Positions 8,749 to 17,204 of a stretch of 64,000 nucleotides of DNA are shown piece after piece. The stretch is from contig JAENYN010000005.1 in the NCBI GenBank assembly GCA_016841765.1, positions 56,062 to 120,061 of the forward strand, written 5' to 3'. This DNA comes from Guptibacillus hwajinpoensis (lineage in GTDB: Bacteria > Bacillota > Bacilli > Bacillales > Bacillaceae_O). Position 1 is the stretch's first letter. Each line of letters begins with the position of its first letter. Both the position numbers and the translations under genes were made by a program. The notes below the pieces were generated by a model, which did no database searches, was not told the DNA's origin, and saw only the letters and a list, made by a program, of their open reading frames with translations.

Positions 8749-9408
8749 TCAACAGCAATAATCATAGGGATGTAGTGGTGGCTCGGCAGGATAAAGCCAC
8801 TTCGGTCCGTGGACTGGGTCCCGCCAGTGCCAGGCCCCAAGTGCTGCAGCACATGCATCAATGGAATGGCTTTCTTGCTCGATAACTGGAGGAAGCCCTG
8901 CATGCATTTCCTTTTCAAACAATTTCCGGACCACGTTTCTCGCCGACGGGTCTTTTTTATAGGACAGCACGGAGGGAATATCAGGAGCTTCAAGCCTTGA
9001 ACCGATGATTGCCCCCGGATGGACTTCAACAATGGAAATAGGATGGGCAGATTGCAAACCGGCAATCTCCCGGGTCAGCCTGATGCCGCGCAGCGTAAGA
9101 TAGACCATCCGATTCATCGTAGGAGGCATGATTGAACTTGACTTCATCCCGTGTTTGACGATGTATTGCCTGAGAGACCGGTCACCGGGCCTGTCTCCTC
9201 CCCCATCCTGATAGGATAACGGTGCATCAATTCCAATGACGACTTCATCTTGGTGACTCTGGCCGGCTATTTCGGCTAGAATCGCATTATCGCCAAACCC
9301 GCCATCACATTTTTCAAATTTTAACCCGTTTCCTTGTTTTTCAAAAACAGCCAAAAATGTATCTTGATGGTTTTTGGGGCCAGACAAATCGATCCCGATT
9401 ACTTTCAT
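8749..9408 (-). CDS. DUF429 family protein (predicted RNase H-like nuclease)
   Basis: 219 residues. It opens MKVIGIDLSGPKNHQDTFLAVFE, continues with EVVIGIDAPLSYQ, and ends with SHSIDACAAALGAWHW. The three acidic sites (IDLSG, IDAPL, DA near the C-terminus) fit the RNase H-like active site predicted for DUF429. AAGGAGCG precedes the ATG at long spacing. It is monocistronic, with about 250 bp of apparently empty sequence on each side. No biological role is established and none is suggested by the neighbours. Confidence 0.85.
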   Translation of the reverse strand: MKVIGIDLSGPKNHQDTFLAVFEKQGNGLKFEKCDGGFGDNAILAEIAGQSHQDEVVIGIDAPLSYQDGGGDRPGDRSLRQYIVKHGMKSSSIMPPTMNRMVYLTLRGIRLTREIAGLQSAHPISIVEVHPGAIIGSRLEAPDIPSVLSYKKDPSARNVVRKLFEKEMHAGLPPVIEQESHSIDACAAALGAWHWRDPVHGPKWLYPAEPPLHPYDYCC

Positions 9409-9665
9409 TGAAAAAACGCTCCTTTTCCTTCACAAACTGAATTTCTCTCTAATCATCAATGAAGATGATGAGTCTCTTTGTTTCCAAAAACTATTTTCAC
9501 CTTATGTCTATTTGACTGCCTTACATTTCTTAACTTCGAGCCTTGCTTAACTGAATCCTTGTGACCGACACACAGACTAAAAGATCCAAAATTTTTTAAT
9601 TATTGTAAATTTCTTGTTATGATAAAGAATGATTTTAGTTCCCAGTATCAGAGGAGGGATAATAT

Positions 9666-10526
9666 ATGAATGCCCATCTGCGGCTGCTTGGCAACATGAT
9701 ATTACAGAATCAGCGAGAAATTGCAGCGGACGTACACGAACACCGGCTAACGGAAGAACCGGTCGCTCCAGATAAAAAACAGAAGTTTAAAGAAATCGAA
9801 TCGGAAATTCTATACATCAGGGAAAACTTCATCAGCCTATTCGGTGAAGCATTACTTGATTGCGGGGATTCGGACAAGGCCGAGCAAAAAATCCGCGAGT
9901 GGGGCGAAAAGAACGGAAAATACTTTTTCAATCTCTCCATCCCGCTAAACGAAGCCCTGAAAGATGCAAGTTTCTATCGGAAATACATATGGAAAGCGAT
10001 TCAAAAGGAAGCAGAGAAGAACGACATGCCGGCTTCAACAATTTTCGAGACCATTCAAGTTGTCGCCCCGCTGCTCGATAAGGCAGTTTATTACTTCAGC
10101 CTCAATTATGTGGATGCTCTGCAAGCATCCCTTGAAAAAGCCCGGTCTGCCTTCCTGGAACTATCTGTGCCGGTTGTACCGCTCGAGCCGGACGTCGGGA
10201 TATTGCCGCTTATCGGCGACATCGATGAGGAAAGGGCCTATTTGCTGATGGAGGAAACCTTGAAGCAAGCTGAAAAATTGAGGCTCAGATATCTTGTGAT
10301 GGATGTATCCGGTGTGCACACTGTCGATACCCATGCGGCAGATCAACTGTTCAATGTCGTAAAAACATTAGCATTGATCGGTGTGAAAACCGTCATAACC
10401 GGCATTCGACCTGAACTAGCCAGCACTATGGTTTCACTCGGCCATAACTTTGAAAACCTTACAATGCTGGGCAGCCTGCATAAAGCCTTGAATGAAATCC
10501 GGTCAATGAAAAGCAGCTTCGTTTAA
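9666..10526 (+). CDS. RsbR-type stressosome co-antagonist with C-terminal STAS domain
   Basis: 286 residues. The first ~155 form an alpha-helical N-terminal domain of the non-haem globin type found in RsbR paralogues; the C-terminal ~125 form a STAS domain. The STAS segment LVMDVSGVHTVDTHAADQL aligns with the RsbR/RsbS phospho-acceptor loop, and the Ser/Thr are present. Such proteins assemble with RsbS into stressosomes, which release RsbT to activate sigma-B under stress. Which stress this paralogue senses is not readable. GGAGGG lies 7 nt before the ATG. It is monocistronic and ends at a strong terminator. No rsbS, rsbT or sigB genes are in the window, as expected for a satellite paralogue. 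Confidence 0.88.
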   Translation: MNAHLRLLGNMILQNQREIAADVHEHRLTEEPVAPDKKQKFKEIESEILYIRENFISLFGEALLDCGDSDKAEQKIREWGEKNGKYFFNLSIPLNEALKDASFYRKYIWKAIQKEAEKNDMPASTIFETIQVVAPLLDKAVYYFSLNYVDALQASLEKARSAFLELSVPVVPLEPDVGILPLIGDIDEERAYLLMEETLKQAEKLRLRYLVMDVSGVHTVDTHAADQLFNVVKTLALIGVKTVITGIRPELASTMVSLGHNFENLTMLGSLHKALNEIRSMKSSFV

Positions 10527-10663
10527 GTGTTAACAGTTTAAGCACAATGGCGATTGTCATTCTGCCTCGCCATCCTTTTGGCGTTAGTTTGCCGCCAGTT
10601 CGGTTCGGGCAGTTGATTGATAGCACACAATCCCGGTTTTTCCTTATTACCCAAAGCATAAAG

Positions 10664-10697
10664 AAGCGTATGGTGCTGACGCACCATACGCTTTTTT
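10664..10697 (+). terminator. Terminator after the RsbR paralogue
   Basis: AAGCGTATGGTGC, loop TGAC, GCACCATACGC then TTTTTT. The stem is 13 bp and perfect. It lies just beyond the end of the convergent hemZ and may serve both genes. Confidence 0.85.
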
Positions 10698-10715
10698 CAT
10701 ACAGCCTTCTTTTTC

Positions 10716-12227
10716 TCAAACTTTTGTCCGTAATTCAAATATGTCTTCCAGTATAGCAATTTTATCCTCTGTATACTTTTCATATGCCATATTGTAAACT
10801 TTCGGCTCTTTCGGGTTGGCCTGGCGCGTGATTTTGCCGGTTTCCGGATGAACGAATTTGCTGGAAGCCCCGCAGCCGAGACCGATAATTGTCTGAACCT
10901 CTTCCATAATGAGGATATTATAAATGCTTTCCCGGCCCGGAAGCGCATAGCCGACATTTTCAAGATTGCCGAGAATGTTTTTCTGGCGGTAAAGATAGTA
11001 AGGGGCATAGCCTTTCGCTTCCGTCCAATCGGCGGCAAGCTCCATCATTTTTCCGATCTCTTCACGGCCGGCCACTTTATATTTTTCCTTGTTCCTTGTC
11101 ATTTCGGAAGCCCGTTTGAAAGACAAGGTGTGGACAGTGAGCGACTCCGGCATCAGTTTCTCCGTCTCATTCAGCGTATAGGTGAATTCCGACACCTCTT
11201 CCCTCGGAAGGCCAATAATTAAATCCATGTTAATATTGTTCATGCCATTTGTCCGGGCCAGATGGAATTTTTCAATCGTTTCTTCCACGGTATGATGGCG
11301 GCCGATCGCTTTGAGCGTTTCCTGAATATAGGACTGCGGATTGATGCTGATCCGGTCAATATTCCATTTTCGGAGCACCGCAAGCTTCTCTTCGGTGATG
11401 GTATCTGGCCGTCCTGCTTCGACGGTTACCTCACGGACCTTTTCTACATGTGGAAATGAACGATACATCTCTTTATATAAAAGATCCATTTCTTCTGCTG
11501 AAATGCTTGTCGGTGTTCCGCCGCCAAAGTAGATGGTCGTCACATTTATCCCATGTTCCGTAAGCCAGCGGCCGATTTCTTTCATTTCATAGTGAAGGCC
11601 GCCAAGGAAGGAATGGACCGACCCCTGCTTGCCCTGGATGGCATAAGCCGGAAACGTGCAATAGGCGCATTTGGTTGGGCAAAACGGAATGCCGATATAT
11701 ATACTGACTTCGTTTTTCAAGTCATGAAGATCAGGCAGCACGGCAAGCTGACGGTCGACAATCCGCTGCATCAGTTCCACCTTTTCTTCGCTGATCAAAT
11801 AATTATTCTTAAGCGAACGATGGGCATGTTCAGTTGTTTCCCCGGCCATCAGCTTTTTATGGAGAAGCTTCGTCGGACGGACACCTGTCAGCGTCCCCCA
11901 CGGCTGATCGATTCCGGTCCAGTCTTGCAGAACACTTAAAAAGACGTAGTTGACGGCGTGCTTTAGGCTCTTTTTGCCTTGATCAGCAGATTCCTCAGCC
12001 TCGGGACGATATTCAAATTCCTTCGTGAATGGGCGTTCGTTCCCTTTCACAGCAAGGCTGCCGGCAACATGGACAGCATTCCCTTCGGTAACATCCACCG
12101 TAAAATCTGCTTTTGCATCTGGCGCATCTTCGAATGTAAGGACTGCATTTTCAAAAAACAGCCCGGCAATATGAGTAAGATTATAGTGAAACTGCTGTTC
12201 ATCAAGGCCGATTACTTTTATTATCAA
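10716..12227 (-). CDS. hemZ: Oxygen-independent coproporphyrinogen III dehydrogenase-type radical SAM protein HemZ
   Basis: 503 residues. The radical-SAM cluster motif is Cys183-Cys187-Cys190 (FCPTKCAYCTF), followed by FGGGTPTSI and the GLPREEVSEF region. The long N-terminal extension of about 170 residues is typical of Bacillus HemZ rather than HemN. The family converts coproporphyrinogen III to protoporphyrinogen IX without oxygen or acts as a related haem-pathway protein. The start is TTG at 12227, with AAGGGTG 7 nt upstream. In B. subtilis hemZ is beside yhaX, as here. The 226-bp gap before it contains only the yhaX terminator. Confidence 0.93.
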   Translation of the reverse strand: MIIKVIGLDEQQFHYNLTHIAGLFFENAVLTFEDAPDAKADFTVDVTEGNAVHVAGSLAVKGNERPFTKEFEYRPEAEESADQGKKSLKHAVNYVFLSVLQDWTGIDQPWGTLTGVRPTKLLHKKLMAGETTEHAHRSLKNNYLISEEKVELMQRIVDRQLAVLPDLHDLKNEVSIYIGIPFCPTKCAYCTFPAYAIQGKQGSVHSFLGGLHYEMKEIGRWLTEHGINVTTIYFGGGTPTSISAEEMDLLYKEMYRSFPHVEKVREVTVEAGRPDTITEEKLAVLRKWNIDRISINPQSYIQETLKAIGRHHTVEETIEKFHLARTNGMNNINMDLIIGLPREEVSEFTYTLNETEKLMPESLTVHTLSFKRASEMTRNKEKYKVAGREEIGKMMELAADWTEAKGYAPYYLYRQKNILGNLENVGYALPGRESIYNILIMEEVQTIIGLGCGASSKFVHPETGKITRQANPKEPKVYNMAYEKYTEDKIAILEDIFELRTKV

Positions 12228-12398
12228 AATGGTTCACCCTTTTTATAATCTGTTTCTGCGCCTCTGCCCCGAGGGGCATAAAACTGCTTATAGTGTACAT
12301 AACATTGCCTGTCCGGTCAATGTGGAGAAAGGGAAATGAGTTGCGGCTCTGCAGCCCTGCAGCAGCCACTCTTGTCCATGTCCTTCATCTGGAAATTG

Positions 12399-12425
12399 AA
12401 AGCCCGGCAAAATGCCGGGCTTCTT
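12399..12425 (-). terminator. Terminator of yhaX
   Basis: GCCCGGC, loop AAAAT or ATTTT, GCCGGGC. On the minus strand it is followed by TTTCAATTT, 30 bp beyond the yhaX stop. Confidence 0.65.
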
Positions 12426-12453
12426 CGCTCACAAAGCGGACAAACCGCTTTCT

Positions 12454-13317
12454 TTATAAATTGAATTTCTCCTTTACTTTCTTCAGCTGGAACTGTTTTC
12501 GGAACAATTCTTTCACCAAATATGAAACACCGTGCTGATTGTTCGATCTCGTCACCCAATCAGCCGCCTTTTTGACGGCTGCCGGAGCGTTCCCCATTGC
12601 GACGCCAAGGCCTGCCATTTCTATCATGCCCCTGTCGTCTTCCGCATCTCCGATCACGACCATTTCAGCAGGTGAGATGCCAAGATGTTCGCCCAAAAGC
12701 CGCATACCTTTTTCTTTTGAAACACCAGCCTGCACAACACTGATCCGGCCATCCGCTTTTACAATGACATCGATTCCTTTCAATTCTTCCTGAAGTGTAG
12801 AGGCAATCCGTTCCTGTTCCCTGTAACTGCTCGGGTAGATGTCAATATTGGGGACAGATACCGGTTCATCGATGAGCTTATCACTCAGTGTCTCGACAAA
12901 TTGCATCGGATAAAAGAGTGGATCGGTCGCATTCATGGCTGTCCTGGCAATCATATTGCTGCTCGTTCTCATTTTGTTGCTCATGGAAAAACGTTCATGG
13001 ACAAGGCGTGTATGGCAATCGAAATGTTCGAGAATGCTCACCAGACTGTATACAAAATTCTCGGTGAGCCTTTCATCCACAATCGGGTCTTTCATATCGT
13101 CACTGACAAACGCACCTTGATGTGTCACAAGATACCCGTCGATCTTCAAGGCACGCGCCACTTTCCGTGCAGATGAAAAGTGCCGGCCAGTAACCAGTGT
13201 CACATACACCCCTTTATCCTTAGCGAACTGGACCGCCTGTTTCGTATCCCTGTCCAGCCGGCCGTTCGACTTGAGCACCGTCCCATCAATATTCAAAGCA
13301 AGCAATCGATATACCAT
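12454..13317 (-). CDS. yhaX: Cof-type HAD-superfamily protein YhaX
   Basis: 287 residues. The fold is that of Cof/IIB HAD phosphatases: VTLVTGRHFSSARKVA (motif II region), a cap domain, KEKGMRLLGEHLGI, and motif IV VVIGDAEDDRGMIEMAG near the C-terminus. Motif I is altered. The family reads DxDGT, but this protein has Asn9-Ile-Asp11-Gly-Thr, so the nucleophilic aspartate is missing. It may be catalytically dead, or may have become a binding or regulatory protein. GGGGGAAGGCAAC precedes the ATG. The position beside hemZ matches B. subtilis. Homologues are expressed during sporulation (family knowledge); I saw no clear sporulation promoter here. Confidence 0.88.
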   Translation of the reverse strand: MVYRLLALNIDGTVLKSNGRLDRDTKQAVQFAKDKGVYVTLVTGRHFSSARKVARALKIDGYLVTHQGAFVSDDMKDPIVDERLTENFVYSLVSILEHFDCHTRLVHERFSMSNKMRTSSNMIARTAMNATDPLFYPMQFVETLSDKLIDEPVSVPNIDIYPSSYREQERIASTLQEELKGIDVIVKADGRISVVQAGVSKEKGMRLLGEHLGISPAEMVVIGDAEDDRGMIEMAGLGVAMGNAPAAVKKAADWVTRSNNQHGVSYLVKELFRKQFQLKKVKEKFNL

Positions 13318-13406
13318 GTTGCCTTCCCCCTTCTCAGCTGTCGCATTCTGCTACTAGCTTATGTGCACATGCCCAAAATTAGAACAGGCCGTACCTTCGC
13401 GTTTGG

Positions 13407-13440
13407 ATTGGAATGCCTGGCAATTGCCAGGCATTCCAAT
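13407..13440. repeat. 34-bp perfect palindrome, short member of a dispersed family
   Basis: The sequence is a perfect inverted repeat with core TGCCTGGCAATTGCCAGGCA. It shares that core with elements at 49836-49876 and 57643-57677 but lacks their central CTCGCAATTGC. It lies between the yhaX start and the yheA terminator. Confidence 0.85.
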
Positions 13441-13484
13441 TGGGGTACCCTAAACTGATACAGGGACGTGCATTCGCAAAAAGG

Positions 13485-13519
13485 CTCAAAAAAACCTCCC
13501 GCCTTATCGGCGGGAGGTG
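13485..13519 (-). terminator. Terminator of yheA
   Basis: CCTCCCGCC, loop TTATC, GGCGGGAGG. On the minus strand seven T follow the 9-bp stem. Confidence 0.85.
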
Positions 13520-13527
13520 CATACTGC

Positions 13528-13899
13528 TTATTGCTGCTCGCTTTGTTCGTTTTCTTCACCAGTTCCGTACAGGTCTTCAAGCGGCTTCATGATGATTTTG
13601 TTGATGTCGTTAAGAAGCATGCTGACACGCTGCTCAGCTTCCATCAGCTTGTTGATTTCTTCGTGCTGCTGCACAAGCTGGACCGTTTGCTGGGCCTGTG
13701 CCACTTCCTCTTCAGTGATTTCTTCACCGCGCATTTGCTTTTCCTGAAGGGTAAGCTGGATATTGCGGAAGTTATCAAACATGCGCTTAGTCACTTCATC
13801 GCTGTTTATCTTATCATAAACCTCTTTTAGTTGTTTGAAATCTTCGCTGTTTCGAATCTCTTTTTCCAGATCATACGCTGCATCGTACATATTAGCCAA
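13528..13899 (-). CDS. yheA: YlbF/YmcA-family protein YheA (UPF0342)
   Basis: 123 residues, almost entirely helical, with coiled-coil spacing through the middle (RNIQLTLQEKQMRGEEITEEEV). MYDAAYDLEKEIRNSEDFKQLK is the family's N-terminal helix pair. YlbF and YmcA take part in RNA-processing and competence/biofilm control; YheA itself has no established function. The start is TTG at 13899, with AAGGAGG 7 nt upstream. Its own strong terminator follows and a 480-bp repeat-bearing gap precedes it. Confidence 0.9.
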   Translation of the reverse strand: MANMYDAAYDLEKEIRNSEDFKQLKEVYDKINSDEVTKRMFDNFRNIQLTLQEKQMRGEEITEEEVAQAQQTVQLVQQHEEINKLMEAEQRVSMLLNDINKIIMKPLEDLYGTGEENEQSEQQ

Positions 13900-14382
13900 T
13901 GTTATTCCTCCTTGTTCTTTCAGCTCCGGGCTGAATCAATCATTCTTCACAACTATAACAAACTGAGAGCAGAAATCAAATCAAGCCCCTTGTTGAAAAA
14001 GTTTGTTTTAAAATTATCTTCTTTAACCCTCTTTAACGGAATTCTGGTCCGCTCCCACCATAGGAAGAAGTTCAGCATCCGTTCATGTTTCGCTTCGGCC
14101 GCACTAGGTGTCTACTTTACCGCGGGGGCTCTTAAGTGATCATCTTGTTAACAGGTGAGCTGAATGTTGGTTCACTGCGAGTTGTCGGTGCGGGAGTACC
14201 CTTCAGTGCCTATATTCTTCTCCTTTTCCTGATCATAGGGCGCTGAATGACCGTTCAGTGCATGTACTGGCACTTTTCCTGGAATTACAGGCACTGAATC
14301 CTGATTCAGTACCCATATTGGCGCTCTTCCTGAACCTCAGTTGCCCCGCAGCCAAAAACGCATCCTGATCCAGAGCGCCAAA
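13900..14382. repeat. Intergenic gap with 51-52 bp palindromic repeats
   Basis: Three units begin with TTCAGT at 14202, 14254 and 14305, spacings of 52 and 51 bp. Each holds an inverted pair of the type TTCAGTGC ... GCRCTGAAT around a CTYTTCCTG centre. A partial unit lies near 14171. The unit resembles the array at 53241-53420 (shared TATATTGG and TTACAGGCAC). The rest of the gap shows no gene. Confidence 0.75.
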
Positions 14383-15522
14383 TCACCCTAGCAAAATCAC
14401 CGCAATCCCCTGCACCGCTCCGATAATACCGCCAAGCACAGCGCCAAGAACGGTGATCAGCTTGAATTCCCTTCTGGAAATGGAAAGAACCATCTGTTCA
14501 AGGTGCTCAACCGGAAACGACTCCACCTGTTCCCTCACGACATCGGCAAGATGGAGCTTTTTCATCAGGCGTTCCAGTTCAACTGCGACAAAATCGCCGG
14601 CAAATGCAAGCATTTTCGGAACCCATGTCTCAATGACAAGCTGGCGGTACGGCGATGCAAGGTCTTTGATCGGAACCGATAACAGCTTCCCAAGCTCTAC
14701 CTGTTCAGTAACCGTTTGCTGAAGAAAAGCCATGATTTTTTCATCTCCGCCCGCTTTTTCAGCTACTGTATGGACTTTCAGCTCCTTGACCGTTCCCCAT
14801 TCCTTTTCAAGCAGGTTCTGAAGCGTGTTTTTCGTGCGGTCCTGGCTCAGCAGCTTGATAAGCTCAGGCTGGACTTTCCCTGTGAGGTTTTCGCTCCCCA
14901 TGAACATCTGAACCATATTCATGAGCGTGCCTCTGCTTTCAAAGAAATCATCGACCATCCGGCTGATGACCTTCTTTCCTTCGTCTCCGCTGAAATATTC
15001 CTTTATTTTGCCGATGATTAGATCGGTTATGACAGGAATCGTTTCATCGGTCCGGTCTTTCCAGGCTTCAGGCAATACATTTTCCAGCTTGCGGTTCCCG
15101 TTTGCGCCCATCCATTTTTGATAGCGTTCCTCCACAATTGACCGCAGCTTCTCTTCTCCACGAAACGAAGCATCAGTCGTGCCGAGCGCCGCCATCGATT
15201 CCTCAATCGTTTTGTCTGAATCCATTACCCTTCGCATTTCATCTTTTGCCCATTGTTCAACCTCGTAGCGAAATCCTTTATCGAGGAACTTTTTCCGTAT
15301 TCCTTCAGGCGTAAGCAAATATTCGACCACCATCCTGCCGAGCTGCTTAGCCAGTTCCTCGCGCCGTTTCGGAATCAACCCCGGGGTAAACGGCAGCCGC
15401 CTGTCAAACAAATAAACCGCGTTATAGGGCCTGAATAGCATTTTAATGGCCAGGGAGTTAGTCACTCCCCCGATTGCCGCACCAACTGCAATCATGCCCA
15501 AAATGATGATTATTTCAGTCAT
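14383..15522 (-). CDS. yheB: DUF445 membrane protein YheB
   Basis: 379 residues. A membrane segment at the N-terminus (IIIILGMIAVGAAIGGVTN) is followed by the conserved AIKMLFRPY and FTPGLIPKRREELA. A second hydrophobic segment ends the protein (LITVLGAVLGGIIGAVQGI). The long middle is soluble and helical. The function of DUF445 proteins is unknown. The ATG at 15522 was chosen because AGGTGG lies 9 nt upstream and the family starts here. It is divergent from the yheC/yheD operon, as in other bacilli. Confidence 0.9.
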   Translation of the reverse strand: MTEIIIILGMIAVGAAIGGVTNSLAIKMLFRPYNAVYLFDRRLPFTPGLIPKRREELAKQLGRMVVEYLLTPEGIRKKFLDKGFRYEVEQWAKDEMRRVMDSDKTIEESMAALGTTDASFRGEEKLRSIVEERYQKWMGANGNRKLENVLPEAWKDRTDETIPVITDLIIGKIKEYFSGDEGKKVISRMVDDFFESRGTLMNMVQMFMGSENLTGKVQPELIKLLSQDRTKNTLQNLLEKEWGTVKELKVHTVAEKAGGDEKIMAFLQQTVTEQVELGKLLSVPIKDLASPYRQLVIETWVPKMLAFAGDFVAVELERLMKKLHLADVVREQVESFPVEHLEQMVLSISRREFKLITVLGAVLGGIIGAVQGIAVILLG

Positions 15523-15703
15523 GTAAATCAACCACCTATTCTTCCTGAATAAAACGAATCGCCGCAATTCAGCCGGATCGGCTAAATTGTTCCGATTGCA
15601 ATCTATTATAAGCAATATTCTTAATAACTGCCTGACACAGCAATCACAGGGGAAGAATTCCCTCCTGCCCGGTATCCTTTCCGCATAGGCAGGCGCGGAC
15701 ATT

Positions 15704-15732
15704 CACACTGTGTCATCCGCCCACATAGTATA
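15704..15732 (+). promoter_or_regulatory. Sigma-K-type promoter of the YheC/YheD operon
   Basis: CACA at 15704-15707, a 16-bp gap, and CATAGTATA at 15724-15732 fit the mother-cell sigma-K consensus (mACm, 16 bp, CATAnnnTA) at all defined bases. It lies 55 bp before the first ATG-grasp-family start codon. Late sporulation expression is inferred. Confidence 0.6.
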
Positions 15733-15787
15733 CGATATCACAACGCACCTATCCAGTATTAACCATCATAAAAGAGGGATTGTCCTT

Positions 15788-17149
15788 ATGGTCACCGTTG
15801 TTCATGCGCAATATATTAAAAAGGAACCGGGCGCTTTTCCCGCAGAAAATCAACTTCTTCTGACAGAATCATTGGCAAAGCGGCTTAAGCTTTCCGGCCA
15901 GCCGGCCGTTCATCTTAAGGCCGGTGATGTAACCGCAGCAGCAGCGCCCGCCATCATGGATGGAGAAGGCTACCTTTTCTCTGTCAGCCCAGGCCTTCAA
16001 AACGTTTTAAGACTGCCGGATGAAACATTTAATATTCGGGTCCATTATTCGTCAGCTGAAAACATGTTCAAAATCGGCCCCTTCATTGCTATTCTTGCCG
16101 ACAAAACGTATCCGGGTGCAGACCCGCCCTGCGGAAAACTTTCAGCTTACTACGAAGAACTGTCCGAATATGCCCAACACCAGCACCTTGGCATGTATAT
16201 CTTTTCCCCGGAAAACTGGGATGTTAAGCAAATGAACGGAATGGTTTACCTGGGAGGCAGTTGGAAACAGGCGGCAGTGCCGGTGCCTGATATTGTCCAT
16301 AACCGCGTCAGTTCCCGCCGGTTCGAGCAGACAGAAGCATTCGGAAAAATCCGGGAGCACTGCATTGCACAAAGCATCCCGTTTTTCAATCACCAGTTCT
16401 TAAATAAGTGGCATGTGAAAGAAATGCTCGATAATTGTCCGGAAATCGGCCCGTATCTTCCCGAGACAGTCCTCCTCAACAGCAAATCGGTTTTAAGGAA
16501 CATGATTTTGAAACATGAAAGGGTCTACCTCAAACCGATTCACGGCAGCCAGGGCAGGGACATTTTCATGGTGTTTATCGCCGAAGAAGGGTTTGTCCTC
16601 CATAGCACCAGAACCGCAACAGCTGCCAGAGTCTTTCAAACAGTTGAAGAGTTGTTTGATGAAATCGTACCTGTTATCAGAAAAGAAAGATACCTTGCAC
16701 AAGAAGGACTCTCGTTGATATCCCGCAACAACAGCCCGCTTGATTTCCGGTTCCTTTGCCATCAAATATCGGCCGGAAAATGGATTATCACCTCGGAAAC
16801 CGCACGCCTTTCTTCGCCCGGCCACTTTGTCTCCAACATCGCCATGGGCGGCAGCCTGGTGAAGCCAATGGAAGTCTTAAAGGAAGTATTCGGAATAACA
16901 CGCGGTAAAGAAATCCTGCTTGCTATGAGGGAAATTGCCGTCAATACAGCAGCAGCCGTCAGCAGTGAGGCAGATGGCACATATGCTGAACTCGGGCTTG
17001 ATATTGCAGCAGATACAAATGGAAAACCGTGGATCATCGAAGTGAATACCAAGCCTTCCAAAGACATGTCCGCCACCCCCTCCAGCAAGAACACGCGACC
17101 TTCTGCAAGGGCTATCATCGACATCAGCCGGGGTATGGCAACTGTATAA
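15788..17149 (+). CDS. YheC/YheD-family ATP-grasp protein, paralogue 1
   Basis: 453 residues. The ~100-residue N-terminal beta-rich domain includes VHYSSAENMFKIGPFIAIL. The linker motif is DIVHNRVSSRRFEQ. The ATP-grasp domain has VYLKPIHGSQGRD, where the glycine loop ends RD instead of the KG of its neighbours, and the metal-binding end GLDIAADTNGKPWIIEVNTKP. ATP-grasp enzymes join a carboxylate to an amine or thiol through acyl phosphate; no substrate is known for YheC/YheD. An AGAGGG sequence lies 9 nt before the ATG. It is first of four tandem paralogues and, with paralogue 4, seems additional to the B. subtilis yheC-yheD pair. The changed glycine loop could lower activity. Confidence 0.88.
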   Translation: MVTVVHAQYIKKEPGAFPAENQLLLTESLAKRLKLSGQPAVHLKAGDVTAAAAPAIMDGEGYLFSVSPGLQNVLRLPDETFNIRVHYSSAENMFKIGPFIAILADKTYPGADPPCGKLSAYYEELSEYAQHQHLGMYIFSPENWDVKQMNGMVYLGGSWKQAAVPVPDIVHNRVSSRRFEQTEAFGKIREHCIAQSIPFFNHQFLNKWHVKEMLDNCPEIGPYLPETVLLNSKSVLRNMILKHERVYLKPIHGSQGRDIFMVFIAEEGFVLHSTRTATAARVFQTVEELFDEIVPVIRKERYLAQEGLSLISRNNSPLDFRFLCHQISAGKWIITSETARLSSPGHFVSNIAMGGSLVKPMEVLKEVFGITRGKEILLAMREIAVNTAAAVSSEADGTYAELGLDIAADTNGKPWIIEVNTKPSKDMSATPSSKNTRPSARAIIDISRGMATV

Positions 17150-17204
17150 ACGAATCAGTGGATAGTCGGTACAATTGTTACGTCTTACAAAAGGAGGAAT
17201 CCCA

